Shown: piece after piece, positions 1 through 10,316 of the stretch
How positions within the stretch are numbered: position 1 is the stretch's first letter
Layout: every line of letters starts with the position of its first letter
From: Endothia cerciana
Taxonomy: Eukaryota > Ascomycota > Sordariomycetes > Diaporthales > Cryphonectriaceae
Direction of reading: 5' to 3'
Assembly: GCA_026119935.1 (NCBI GenBank)
Contig: JALRMH010000001.1
Location: forward strand, 1 to 64,000
Length of the DNA: 64,000 bases
Notes under the pieces: generated by a model
The model's input: only the letters and a program-made list of their open reading frames with translations
Databases searched by the model: none
Told to the model about the DNA's origin: nothing
Position numbers and translations under genes: made by a program

Positions 1-71
<71 letters not shown>
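1..71. repeat. 71-nt uninterrupted C homopolymer at window edge
   Basis: The first 71 bases are all C, and the run may extend beyond the window. It is by far the longest of about seventeen C or G runs of at least 10 nt in the window. It could be a genuine G/C-rich tract or an assembly or read-end artefact; sequence alone does not decide. Confidence 0.95.
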
Positions 72-72
<1 letters not shown>

Positions 73-2475
73 CCCCGGAACATCGCAAAACCGCGCAGGC
101 TACTGGTGCTTCATCGGGACGCCCCTCCTCTCGAACGATCTGCACGATTCGACCGTCACAATGCGAGGGAGGCTCGGATACGTGGTCTTGGCGCACGACA
201 GTCGGGCTGTCAATCAATGCACGCACGCATGGGCATTGATTGCGTCAGGTTTCCCCCCCCCCCCCCGTCTTTCAGCTTCACCAGAACGGCCGACTCACCT
301 GGAACGCCGGCGTCTCAGGTGCGTGGCCTAGACACACCCAGAGTCCATACACGTTGACCTTCTAGATGTTTTGGCCGGACACTGTCGAAGGGGATGCGGC
401 TTCCGGGGCTGCCTGTAAACCGGGCCTCGGGCGCAGCAGGGCGCTGCATGTTGTGGCATCCCCGTTGTAACGGCCGTGTTGATGGCCCGGCCATTCGCCC
501 CAGAAGCTCCCTCAGCACGTTTCTCGTACTCTCGTACCGGCCCAGGTAAGCGGTCGATTACCAAACCTCCATGCTTACTTCTGACGTCGGTAAACACCGA
601 CGTCGTGTTTTACTAAGCATCAATGGGCCACGACGAGATCACCAAACCCTGCACGTGCATGCATCAAAAGTCCTGCTGTTGCAGAGAAGGAAACGTCCCC
701 ATTCTTTGTTTTATCTGCGGTACTGCTCTGCTGGCCGCTTCAACGAGGGGCACCTGCTTTCTCATCGTCGGCCGGGTCCCAGAGTGTGAGGCCGTCTCAC
801 GGGAGCAGGTCACAATAACAATACTGGGGACCTTTAAGGGGGATCTCAATTCCGGAGATCTGGACGTTAAGGTATCCCCGGTTGGTACAGGCTCGAATTA
901 TATCACTTTATCATTCTTGTGGGTTGTGTCTAGTTGAAGCAGTCCGCCGCCCCCCCCCCCCCAACCTTTTCAGGTGAAGTTCCCTCGTCCGTCGACCACA
1001 CACGTCTTGCAAGACGCTCTCACTACCCGCTTCAGCACGCCTTGTGCTGCGGGCTCGGGGGTGGGCTCACCATGCCGGGATAGGCCCAGCCTGAAGGCCC
1101 AGGAGAGACAGTACGATCTCCGGCCGGGTAATGTCTGGGACGTCTCGACCCACCAGCGAGGCGCACGAGCCTTTGGCTTTGTCAGACGTGGATTAGGATG
1201 CTGCTGCTGGGGCACGCGCGGTGTCTGACAGTGTGGTCCGTTCTGCTAGGCGTTCGGACCACCATTGGCCCGTGGAAGCATCGGCTCGATGTCTCTCTGC
1301 TAGAGCAGCCTCTCCTGCTCGCTCTGACTCCCCCATTGCTCGCACCCTGCTCTGATACAGCTCGGGCAAGGCTTCGTAGATTGGAACGGCCAAGGGGTGT
1401 TCGCATCTGGGCCGGGGCGCGAAGGGGCGGGCGAAGAAGGGGCTGCCTCTCGACTGCCGGGCCTTCTGGGCCGCACAAGGTATTCTGCGGAAGCTGTGGT
1501 GCCCACACAGGTGGTAGATCTCTTGACGGCACACCTTTTCCATTCCCGATCCCAGTCTCTGGTGTACTTGTGGCTAGCTGTATCCTCCGATATTGTTGAA
1601 TCCCGCTCGTGATCAAACGGATAGTAGCGACTATTCCAAGAGACAGGACAGGTCGAGCGTCTTTAAAACTCGAGCTTGAAACAATACCTTTGTGAGATTT
1701 CTCTGTGTGCCCAGTGGCAGGGCTGTCGATGGTATATCCTTTAACCCTCCACAAGCTGCATGGTGTACGTGAAATAAGACCACAGTCGTCTTCTGTCCGA
1801 CTTTGCCCCAAGGATAAACAAAGCCGCCGTTGGCTTCTGCTGGTACTCCTGGAGAACAGGCACGTAGCCTTTGTCAGGTTTGGTGCTGCCCACCTAGGCG
1901 GAGGCTTCCACTAGGTACTGGGACCTAAAAATGACCTCCCCCCACCCCTCCTCCCCTTACCTAGTGTAGTTCTCGTAGAAGGCATGCAAGATAATAATGG
2001 CATGAGGGAAGGTGGAAAGCTCCAACGTGCCCTCGCTCCGTATTCCAGCGGGTTGGCTGGCGGATCTTCCACTGCGAACGAGCAACTCCCCTGAGTGAGC
2101 CTGCCGACATGGATGTACAATCTAATCATTGATGTCCTTTCGGAGTCTAACAAGAGTATTGAGGTGCCAGCCCTTTCATGTGAGCCACAAAGCATGAAGG
2201 GGCTTCCGTTGTCCCTCACGACAATACCGTTGTTCAGGCTCACCATGCCCTTCCTGCCCTTCCTCAAAACACCCTCGAGTGCCGACAGTGCTCTGTCCGG
2301 AGGCTGGCCTATAAGATCATGGCACGCCCCCTCACCCCCTTCTTCCCCTTTCCTTGCCTCCTCACCAAGCACTGCCAGGTACGGGAATCAGAGACGGCCG
2401 TTCGAAGAACCCCCTAGCCCACACAACGCCGTCTTCGAGCCCGCCCGTCTCATCATCAGCCCGGGGCCAGGCAGG
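72..2475. other. No supportable gene; two more poly-C tracts
   Basis: I find no open frame here with a convincing coding signature on either strand. Several frames of 70-210 codons exist (the longest is on the minus strand around 1182-1811), but they are rich in Arg, Ser and Pro, overlap one another and show no recognisable domain. C runs of 14 nt (253-266) and 13 nt (950-962) lie here. Confidence 0.6.
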
Positions 2476-3174
2476 ATGGTTCTCTCTTACCTCAAGCTCT
2501 GCGCCCTCTCCAGGAGGAGGGCCAAGGCCTCCGACAAGCCTTCAACCCAGGGCGGCAAGGTCAACGGTAAGCCCATCAGCAGACCGACCCCCGTGCCCGG
2601 AGCCCACGCCCCAGGTGACACGGTTCCCCTGTACCGGACCGTTGAGGAGCCGCCTGCCCGGCAGGGGCGCCGCCGCGGCCCGGTGAGGTCGATGAGGGCC
2701 GCCAGAGCGACCGGCTCGCCCATGCTACCAGCGGCATCCTTCCAGGCAAGTGTCCAGGAGGCCGCCGCGCCCGAACCGCACCACGACGGCCCCAGGAGCC
2801 CCCCCACGAGTGTTGCCCAGACGACACCACCCTGCGCGGGGTGCCGGCGGGGGATGGAGACGTGCCTCGACTGCTACCGCCAGGCCCAGGCATTTTCTTC
2901 CTCTCCCTCTCCCCCCTTCGCCGACGCGTGCGATGGGTGTCGCCTGGGGCTGTGCCGTGTTTCCCGCGCGGAGGGGCCTCGGAGAGGCGGCATGTGGTCC
3001 GACGATGAGGCGCTCTCTAGGCTGGACTGCCGTGATGGTGTCACGCGGGAGGAGGAGAGCGATGGTTCTGACGAGGACTCCGAGGACGCCGAGTGGTTCT
3101 TCTCGGAGATCTGCGGGGTTGACAATATCGTTGTGGCCACTGGCATTGCCAGGCTTGTGGATGTTTCGCAGTGA
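2476..3174 (+). CDS. Hypothetical protein with paired CxxC-type motifs and acidic tail
   Basis: I do not recognise this protein. From the ATG at 2476, which sits in a strong start context (A at -3, G at +4), the frame is open for 232 codons and third positions are mostly G or C, as in the certain genes. The first half is basic and Pro/Arg-rich. The second half has Cys pairs (CAGC, CLDC, CDGC, then LGLC) that could bind zinc, followed by an acidic stretch (EESDGSDEDSEDAEWFF) and a short hydrophobic end. The frame continues upstream to about 2095 with further ATGs (for example 2113), so the start is uncertain. A 48-nt segment at 2567-2614 has GTAAGC/CAG ends and is a multiple of three, so it may be a frame-neutral intron. 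No neighbour within 700 bp suggests a role. Confidence 0.45.
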   Translation: MVLSYLKLCALSRRRAKASDKPSTQGGKVNGKPISRPTPVPGAHAPGDTVPLYRTVEEPPARQGRRRGPVRSMRAARATGSPMLPAASFQASVQEAAAPEPHHDGPRSPPTSVAQTTPPCAGCRRGMETCLDCYRQAQAFSSSPSPPFADACDGCRLGLCRVSRAEGPRRGGMWSDDEALSRLDCRDGVTREEESDGSDEDSEDAEWFFSEICGVDNIVVATGIARLVDVSQ

Positions 3175-3886
3175 GAGCTGGGAGAGGATGAGCAAGTGCC
3201 CCTAGTCCCGTCTTTTCTCTCTTTCGGTCCCCTGCCGCTCGCTCCCTAGGGATCCGATCTCTTTTGTACATTTCATCTCTTTTGCATCATCCGCCTTGTT
3301 AACGTCAGGTTCCTACTTCGCGTATACGGTTCAGCCGGGTTCGAGGGAGGACTTGGGCACCTGGAGCCGCCCAATCGAGCTCAACCATAAACCGTATTGC
3401 AAGCAATAACATAGTTACACACCAAATTTGTGTTCCATGCTAAAGGCGGGTTAAAATAGGAAGTGTAAGTGCCCCCCCCACAGGTAGTGAAAGCGTGTGT
3501 GGAGGTGAGTTGAGATTGCCTGGCCGTCGATGATGCGATACTGTTGAGGGACACATCGCCGTGGTCACGCTGTCATCATCGCAATGCGCCTGAGCTCCAA
3601 AATTTGGTGTATTTTAGCCAGCTGTACCGGACATTTGTTCTGCAACGACTAGATTGACACAGTGTCCTGCCATGCCAATATATCGAATAAACAATCAAGA
3701 CTCCAGCATCGATGGTAAGCCGGCCCGCCCCAGTGATTCAATTTCAATACCTTTGCAATCCTTTCTTAGCTAGCAAATCAGCCGAGTGCGCCACCTTTTT
3801 CTTATCATACAAACGCGACCCCGTCTTCTCACTTAGATCCACCCGTCAACGCGGACGCATCGAGATGGAACCGAGGCATCTGCACC
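3175..3886. other. Intergenic, between convergent genes
   Basis: This stretch holds the 3' flank of the hypothetical gene on the left and of pmt4 on the right. I see no further coding or RNA gene in it. Confidence 0.6.
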
Positions 3887-6321
3887 CTACTTCGCGAAGT
3901 GAAGATCGTAGCCAAGCCACTTGCGTGCCTTGACTTGATCGACGCTGAGGCCGGGGTAGCCGTAGGTGAGTGGAAGGAAGTACCACCAGCCAGCGGCGGC
4001 CACCGCCAGAATGACTGCAGAAGCGATCCATGCTGGCACCATGCTCTGGCCTGCGAATCTCTCCCGGGCCGATATGTGCCTCTTGGGTCCGCCAGTCTGC
4101 TTCTTGCCACTCTTGCTATAAGCAGCTTCGCTCTCTTGCGTGTCGGCGTTGAACACAAATTCGACAAGAGCTCCCGTCACAAGTGTCGAGGCTAGATGAG
4201 CCGGGAGGTAGTGATGCAGGAAAAGCTGGCGGCCCATCACATAGAACGGGAAATAGTGGGTAGCCCACGCCAGGAAAAAGAAGCCTGTCGAGTTGTAGAG
4301 TCGGGATCGGGTTCCTTGAAGCCGTTAGCGGTGAACTCAGTCCTGTCGGGTCAACGAGATACCTACTGTGATCTAGAGCGTCGACTCCGCGGCGTAACGA
4401 GAATTGGTCTGCGGCAACGATACCTGCGTAGACCGCGAGCAAACTACTAGCAATCCACCAGCCGACGGGGTTGCCCAGGAAGTAAATTTGCTGGCGGGTG
4501 TCGTTCTGAGTCCAGAAGCTGACACCACGAAGCAGGAATGGCCACTGGAACGGCTGGGAGGCATACGGATGGCTGCTAGTCAACTGGTTGTTGTGCCAGA
4601 ACATTGATCGCTGGAGCTCCAAGTACTTGCTCATGAACGGCAGGCTCCTCACCTTCCGTTCTGGCTTCTCGCGTCGCTTGTGGTCCAAAGGCAGCGAGGG
4701 AACGTCCTCAACATACCACACATTCGAGCTTGGTGCGATCTGCTTGTTTCCGTTGATCTCCTGCTGCTTGTGGCCCCATTCCGGCAGAGGCGTTGTGTGG
4801 GTCCACATGGCGACCTTGCTGGGGTTGTGGATGAGCTTGAAGTGGCTGGAAATGCTCTTGAACTCCTGACCCTTCTTGGCGCTCTCAATGCGGACCTCGA
4901 ACAAGGTGTCCTGGTATCTATCGCCGTAGGCCTCCTCCAGTGAGACCGTTGTGAATTCTTGGTTGGTCGGGTAGTACGGCGACGCGACATCGTGAGACAA
5001 CAGTATGGTGTCCGTGACAACGTGACGAAGTCGGACAAGCTCCTGGTGCTTGACATGGCGGCCCAATTTCTGGTCGTTGTCCGCCGGGATGATCTGCCAG
5101 TAGTTGTTGGTGTCATTGTACGGGTAGCCAGTCACCTGCTGGCCTTGGCTGGACACACGACCATCGTCGTAACGGAGGGGGTAGCGGTCTTCGTGACTGT
5201 GCAGGTATGTCTTGGTCTCCTTGTGCCTGATGCTGATCGAGTCGTAGTAATCGATAGTGACGGCGTTGGCCAGCATGATGTTGTCGCTCAAGGTCTCCTG
5301 GAACTCCGGGCTCATGAACTCGTCTCCGGGGCCAGATCGGTTCAGGACGGCAAAGTGCACCTGGAACCAGAAGAGGTAGAACATGAATGGCATGAAGATC
5401 AGACCAAACGCCCGTGCCGCAAAGTGCTTTCCGAAGTCAACCAGGCTCAGGGCTCCGCCAGGCCGCCTGATGTTCAATAGGTCCCAGAGGTCGATAGCCA
5501 CAGCTGAGCCAATGGTGACGAAAGCAAACAGGCCGACGTATTTGGTAGAGATGTCACAGGACAGCGCGAAACCGGTCAGGATGAGCCACTTCCACCACTT
5601 CCTGGAGAAGGGCTCATGCCTCAGCTTGTAGAACTTGATGTAAGCCAGCAAGCTGCACGCCATGGCAAGGACAAGGGTGGCGTCCAGGAGGATCAGCCGG
5701 GTCTGACCGATGTGGGCATTGTCGAGCAGAACGAGTCCAGCAGCGACGATGCAGGCGGGCAGGCTGTAGCCGGATTCCCACATGATCAAGTATGTGACAG
5801 AGACGGTGAGGGCACCGAGGAGGGCAGGCAGGGACCGAAAGGCCACATAGGGCACCTTGTTCGCGACGTACGAGTCGCCGATGTTCTCGAAGTGGAAGTG
5901 CCCATCGTAGCCAGCCAGCCAGCCGACAAGGCCGAACAGCAGCTTGCCGAAGGGAGGGTGAACGTCGAAGAAATAGGTTCGTTGGAGGTAGTACGATGCA
6001 AACTGGCGAGATTCCAGGTCAGTCATATGGCGGCTGGATAGTACCTGCGACGCGAGAATGCCCGTTCCGTACCTTGCCAAAGTGGACCTCATCGAAGACG
6101 ACCTCGTCAGGGTGGCTTATGCCCCAGAACCGGGTGACGAAGGCCAGGGCGGTGATCAGAACAAGCCCAATCTTGTACTCGAGGTCGTTGCCGGAGGCAG
6201 GAGCCCGGGCCTTGCTGAGCTTGTCGGGCTCATCCTCGAAGGTAGAGGCGTTGCCGTTCTTCTTGGAGCCGGCGACATTTCGCTGGCGCAAGCCGTCCTT
6301 TTGGGTCGGACTTGAGGCCAT
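3887..6321 (-). CDS. pmt4: Dolichyl-phosphate-mannose protein O-mannosyltransferase, Pmt4 type
   Basis: This enzyme moves mannose from dolichyl-phosphate-mannose to Ser/Thr of proteins in the ER lumen. Three exons (6321-6073, 6002-4367, 4314-3887; introns 70 and 52 nt, the second with a CTAAC branch) encode 770 aa, the usual fungal length. The first luminal loop carries PDEVVFDEVHFGK (residues 71-83), with the essential Asp-Glu pair at 77-78, followed after the first intron by FASYYLQRTYFFDVHPP, the Pmt4-type form of this conserved block. A luminal MIR region follows (LHSHEDRYPLRY, then GQQVTGYPYNDTNNYWQ). Many hydrophobic spans flank it, and the protein ends WYFLPLTYGYPGLS then a short tail DLHFAK. 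Pmt4 enzymes act as homodimers, mainly on membrane-attached substrates (family knowledge). The match over the N-terminal half is strong; the subfamily call rests on remembered motifs. Confidence 0.95.
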
Positions 6322-7647
6322 GATGGGCCGATGGAAGGTGAACTGAGAACGGACGAATTACGATTAGTCCCAGAGCGTCTTGGCAATGGGCGCCTTGAGG
6401 ATATGGTTGCGAGGAGCCTAGCTTGATGAATGCGGAAGGTGGACAGACGCAGTCAAAAAGTGAAACGAGCTTGGCGCAACGCGCTCGTCACCTCCTGGGT
6501 GTGTCGGGCGCGCTGGGCAGGGAGACTTACGTGGCAGTATGGTGGGCGTGGTCGCAGTTGAAGATTAGATGGTGAATCGACAGTGGAAAGGAGTGTGTGG
6601 GCAGGAAGGGAATCGCCGGATTAAAAAGAAAAGGCTGAGACGATCGTCAGCTCCTCCCTGGCTTCTTTTTTTTAGCCATCCAAGGTCGAGGTCTGCTGCA
6701 GGTAAGAAGACGACACCTTGCCAGTTGAGCTGGAGCTGGCCTTAGGACGCTGACGTTGCAGGCGGCGCGGTGGAGCTCCCTTGGACCCCAGCGACCTCCG
6801 GCTGGGGCCCCAACTAGGCCCTCCAGTGGGCTCCGCCCAAGCAAACGAGCTGCCTTTGGCGATAAGATAAGCCCGTCCCTCCGGCGCGGTGGGACTTAAA
6901 AATAGCATATCCTCCCCGGGATCTCGAACGTGGTAATGGAGGGAATAGGATCTACTGGACAGATGATTCAGGTGAGCCCTGCCAACATCCGGAAAGAGGA
7001 TCCTATCCAGCCAGCAGCTACATACCTATAGTATATACCAGCTCACCCGCTACCACATACGAGTGGAGACTGGGAGTCCTGTGGAGGGCAGCTCTTTGGC
7101 CCCTGCTCAGTCCATTGTGTCTAATTTGCGAGAAAGCCACTCCACGTTCGCTCAATGAAATGTCGCATACGAAGTACAAGACTGACCTACAGGGGACATC
7201 ATCTCTCATGTGATAATCTCCCGGGGGGATACCTTTCCAGAACGCCCTCTCCTGATCAAGTGAGACCCAGAGCACCTATCCCACCCAGTCCATGGGTGCA
7301 GTAAGGGGCCATTGTTTACATTTTATGTATGAGGCCCAGGAAAGGGACCTCGAAGGTATGTGATAGTACTATGTACATAGCATGTAGTCCGAATGTTTCA
7401 TAGTTGAACTGGGTTCATAGGCAAGTTGCTTGTGCGGGCTCCGGTCCAAAACCCCTGAGCTCGCCGTGGCGGCATGGCGGCAAGGATTCTTCCTCATGGG
7501 CGCTGACAAGGGACGGCTCCGGGTTGACTTTCCGATATACGGAGCGCGGAGTGGACAACCGCACGCCGGATTTGAAATCTCGCACGCATATATTCAACAG
7601 AGCACAGCTCACGTCCTGCCATTGCGACTCCCCTCCTGCGCTCTCAA
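6322..7647. other. Divergent upstream region of pmt4 and the RidA gene
   Basis: These 1.3 kb separate the start codons of two divergently transcribed genes and should contain both promoters. I see no credible open frame and no clear TATA or CCAAT arrangement that I would defend. Confidence 0.55.
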
Positions 7648-8336
7648 ATGCTCGCTGTTCGAAGATCTGCCAGATCTGCCACAGCACCGTCGGTTGTGAG
7701 ATCGCTGACAGCCGCACTCCGTCCTGCCCCTCCCTACCTGATCAGCCCTGTCCGTCGAGCATCCACTTCCAGGGTCACAATGGAGCCCGTTCTGTCTAAG
7801 GAGGCTGCCCCTCGTACGTGACTGTCCTCCGCAACCTTGGGTGCCAATTACTGATATGTGACATAGCCGCTGGTCCTTACGTATGAAACACCTGTCCGAG
7901 CCTGAGCCGTGATGATCTCTGTTCTAATGAAGCCGTGCCCGTCACAGTCCCAGGCCATCAAGACCTCAAGTGCCATCTACTGCTCCGGCCAGATCCCCTG
8001 CGACGCAGAGGGTAACCTCGTCGACGGCACCATCCAGGAGAAGACCGCTGCCTGCATCAAGAACCTCAAGACCGTCCTCACGGCTGCTGGCTCGGGCATC
8101 GAGAAGGTCGTCAAGGTCAACGTCTTCATCACGGACATGGCCAACTTTGCTGTGAGTTGACTCATGGAGAGACCGTCTCCATGACTCATTTCGATTGCTG
8201 ATGCCTATTACGACTGCAGTCCATGAACGAGGAGTACTCCAGGTGGTTCACCCACAAGCCTGCTCGCAGCTGTGTTGCCGTCAAGACGCTCCCCAAGAAC
8301 GTCGATGTTGAGATCGAGTGCATTGCTCTGCCTTGA
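7648..8336 (+). CDS. mmf1: RidA/YjgF/YER057c/UK114-family imine deaminase with mitochondrial presequence
   Basis: RidA proteins hydrolyse reactive enamine/imine intermediates released by PLP enzymes; Mmf1 is the yeast mitochondrial form and Hmf1 the cytosolic one. Four exons (7648-7813, 7867-7880, 7948-8151, 8220-8336) encode 166 aa. The core reads AGPYSQAI, then IYCSGQIPCD and a C-terminal PARSCVAVKTLP...VEIECIALP, which fits the UPF0076 signature with the ligand-binding Arg at residue 144. Upstream of Met45 the frame stays open to an ATG at 7648 and encodes an Arg/Ser/Ala-rich, acid-free leader (MLAVRRSARSATAP...RRASTSRVT), a typical mitochondrial targeting sequence. Met45 (7780) has the strong context CACAATGG, so leaky scanning or a second transcript start could give a cytosolic form. 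Exon 2 is only 14 nt. Introns are 53, 67 and 68 nt. Confidence 0.9.
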
Positions 8337-8390
8337 GGAAGCCACCGTTGGTGGTATGCGCTCTTCGTGGGAAGCGCTATGATTTGGGCT

Positions 8391-8530
8391 CGAGGTCAAT
8401 AACAAGAAGGTAGAAAGCAATGGAAAAATACCGGAATGGTTTCCAGGTCAAAAGTCTCGAGGTCAATAACAAGAAGGTAGAAAGCAATGGAAAAAGACCG
8501 GAATGGTTTCCAGGTCAAAAGTCTTGAGGT
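8391..8530. repeat. 67-bp tandem duplication in the 3' region of the RidA gene
   Basis: Two copies of a 67-nt unit (8391-8457 and 8458-8524) differ at one position, and a partial third copy begins at 8525 before a 13-nt C run (8531-8543). The near-identity points to a recent duplication, probably within the 3' untranslated region because it starts about 55 bp after the stop codon. Confidence 0.9.
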
Positions 8531-8654
8531 CCCCCCCCCCCCCAACAACCGCCTGCCCGCCTGCTGCTGCTCCCACTTTTCACCCCAACCTTACCTTATA
8601 AACCCTGACACCCAACCCTCGATCACCCTTTAATGGGCGCGCCCCCACTACATG

Positions 8655-8748
8655 ATACCGATAGTGTAGTGGTAACTTTCACTGTTGTGCACGAAAGTGC
8701 CAACTTTGTTAGGAAGTGGCCAACCGTTCGAGTCCCGCAAAGGTTGCA
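8655..8748 (+). pseudogene. tRNA-like sequence with A and B boxes, probably decayed
   Basis: TAGTGTAGTGG at 8662-8672 matches the A-box pattern TRGYNNANNNG, and the 20 nt around it resemble the 5' half of a eukaryotic tRNA-Gly. GTTCGAGTC at 8726-8734 matches the B box. Spacing would allow a short intron. However, the T stem next to the B box does not pair and the acceptor ends pair at only a few positions, so I do not call a working tRNA. It may be a decayed tRNA gene or a tRNA-derived SINE head. Confidence 0.3.
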
Positions 8749-9784
8749 AGAGGCAATGGTTTGAGCTCTGCGGGACCGCCTTCCTGGCTTGGACTTGAAC
8801 GGGTCGCACGGGTCGGGCTTGACGATGTGCGATTTTTTGGCTCTTTCTCCCCCTATGCGTGGGTGTTTTTTTTGGTCCTTAGGTCCTTCTGGGATGCCTC
8901 CTTCTCCGTAGTAGTTCGTCCCTGCGGTCCAATTCAGGCCTGCGAGGGGTCTATACAAGGTACGTCCACAAAACGAAGCATCTTCGCCTTCCACAAATAC
9001 CACGTGATTTGAGGGGCTGTAGACGATGGACCCCGAAAACTGGTATGCCCTCATTTATTGAGCACGGGGCAAGATCGCCGAGGAGCGACTCGCTGGCATG
9101 CTGCCACCTTGGAGGGAAAGTCAGAAGCCTTCGACAGGTGTGAATCGACAACCTTCGAACATGGGGGGCAAGGCGTATGAGGACGATAAAGCTGACGATG
9201 ATGGGGACTCAGAGGAGGAACTTGAGGACGATGAACTAGTGAAAGGTGGATGGGCACTAGGGAATATGGACGCTAGAGCACAAGGCTCTGGAGGTTAAGT
9301 CTCATCAGTCGAGATCACAGGTATGCTCTGTCTAAGTATGCGCAGCCTAGCTCAATCTGAGCTCACTGGGAACATGTTGAATGATGGTCTGATCTCTTAC
9401 CAGGTCTTCGAACTGCGAATTATCACCAACTAGCCTCACTGCTCTGCCTTCAGATCCGGCGTTCCGAGCATTCCGGCCTCGGCCATGTGACCCGTTGTCA
9501 AGCCAAATACCCGCGGATAGGGAAGAGGATCAGAAATCTTCCGAAACATACGGTCCACCCAGAGTCCCATGATCTGATATCGAATTATGACCTCGATATG
9601 CAGTGAGAATCCCTGCCCGGTCGCCAAAAACAGAATACTCGCAATCCATGTAGGACTGGATAGATAGTCTCTGGACACAATCCAGAGCCGAGGTAGACTT
9701 GTCCTCGTGTGCTCTAGATCTATAGGCACGTGGCGGTAGTGTTCCGCCCGCAGATTGTGAATCTTGGATGACCAGCGGCGCCCC
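8749..9784. other. Mostly unassigned; one open minus-strand frame at its right end
   Basis: No firm gene is seen. A minus-strand frame from an ATG at 9906 stays open to 9436 (156 codons). It overlaps the end of the 152-aa membrane protein gene in another frame, and its second half (around IASILFLATGQGFSLHIEV) is hydrophobic and protein-like. It could be a separate small gene, but nothing confirms it. Confidence 0.35.
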
Positions 9785-10316
9785 TTAGCCGTATCTCGCA
9801 GTGAAGGCATCCCACATCCAACAACCCGCGCGCCAAACTGCCCAGCTTCCCACCGCAGCGAGAAGTCCCAGAACCACAAGCACCGAGCTGCGTATCCGGA
9901 ATGCATCCTCGACCTCCATCTTCATCAGCTTCCGCTGCTTGGCGTGATAGTACCACCTCGACCCTTCTGCCTCGGCTGTCGGCGTCCCTGGGGATTTTGA
10001 GTCGACCCGCACATAGTGATATGGGGTCTCGCGATACAGGATCTGATGAAGCCAGCTCGGCATCCGGCTCCGTGCAATGGAGTGATAGTGGGAGCGCATG
10101 AGTGTGTAGCGGAAGTCAACCCATGCCAATGAGGCCAGGAAAGAGACGAATATGACGGGGGTCATGATGATCTGGGATATGGTATCAGCCTTGAAGACGT
10201 GCAGGATAATCGGGCATAGTATTTGTCTCAAGCGATCGACTAACATTGTAGATGGCAGACAACCTCGTGTTCGAAGCATCGCCCTGGCTTGGCGCTGTAG
10301 ATGGAGGTGATGGCAT
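9785..10316 (-). CDS. Small conserved-type membrane protein with two predicted helices
   Basis: I do not know the function. Two exons (10316-10245 and 10171-9785) joined over a 73-nt intron (donor GTTAGT, CTGAT branch, acceptor CAG) give 152 aa from an ATG at 10316. A hydrophobic segment spans about residues 25-42 (TPVIFVSFLASLAWV) and another about 120-137 (LVVLGLLAAVGSWAVW). Between them lies a basic, Tyr/His-rich loop with SHYHSIARSRMPSWLHQILYR and SRWYYHAKQRKLMKMEVEDA, the kind of ordered hydrophilic stretch seen in conserved proteins rather than chance frames. Both ends are short. The two helices suggest an organelle or endomembrane protein; the compartment is unknown. The frame is also open upstream without splicing, but that version lacks a convincing start. 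Confidence 0.65.

Noticed and set aside
1182..1811. 209-codon minus-strand frame near the left edge
   Set aside because: Arg/Ser-rich with no domain, and it overlaps other open frames of equal quality.
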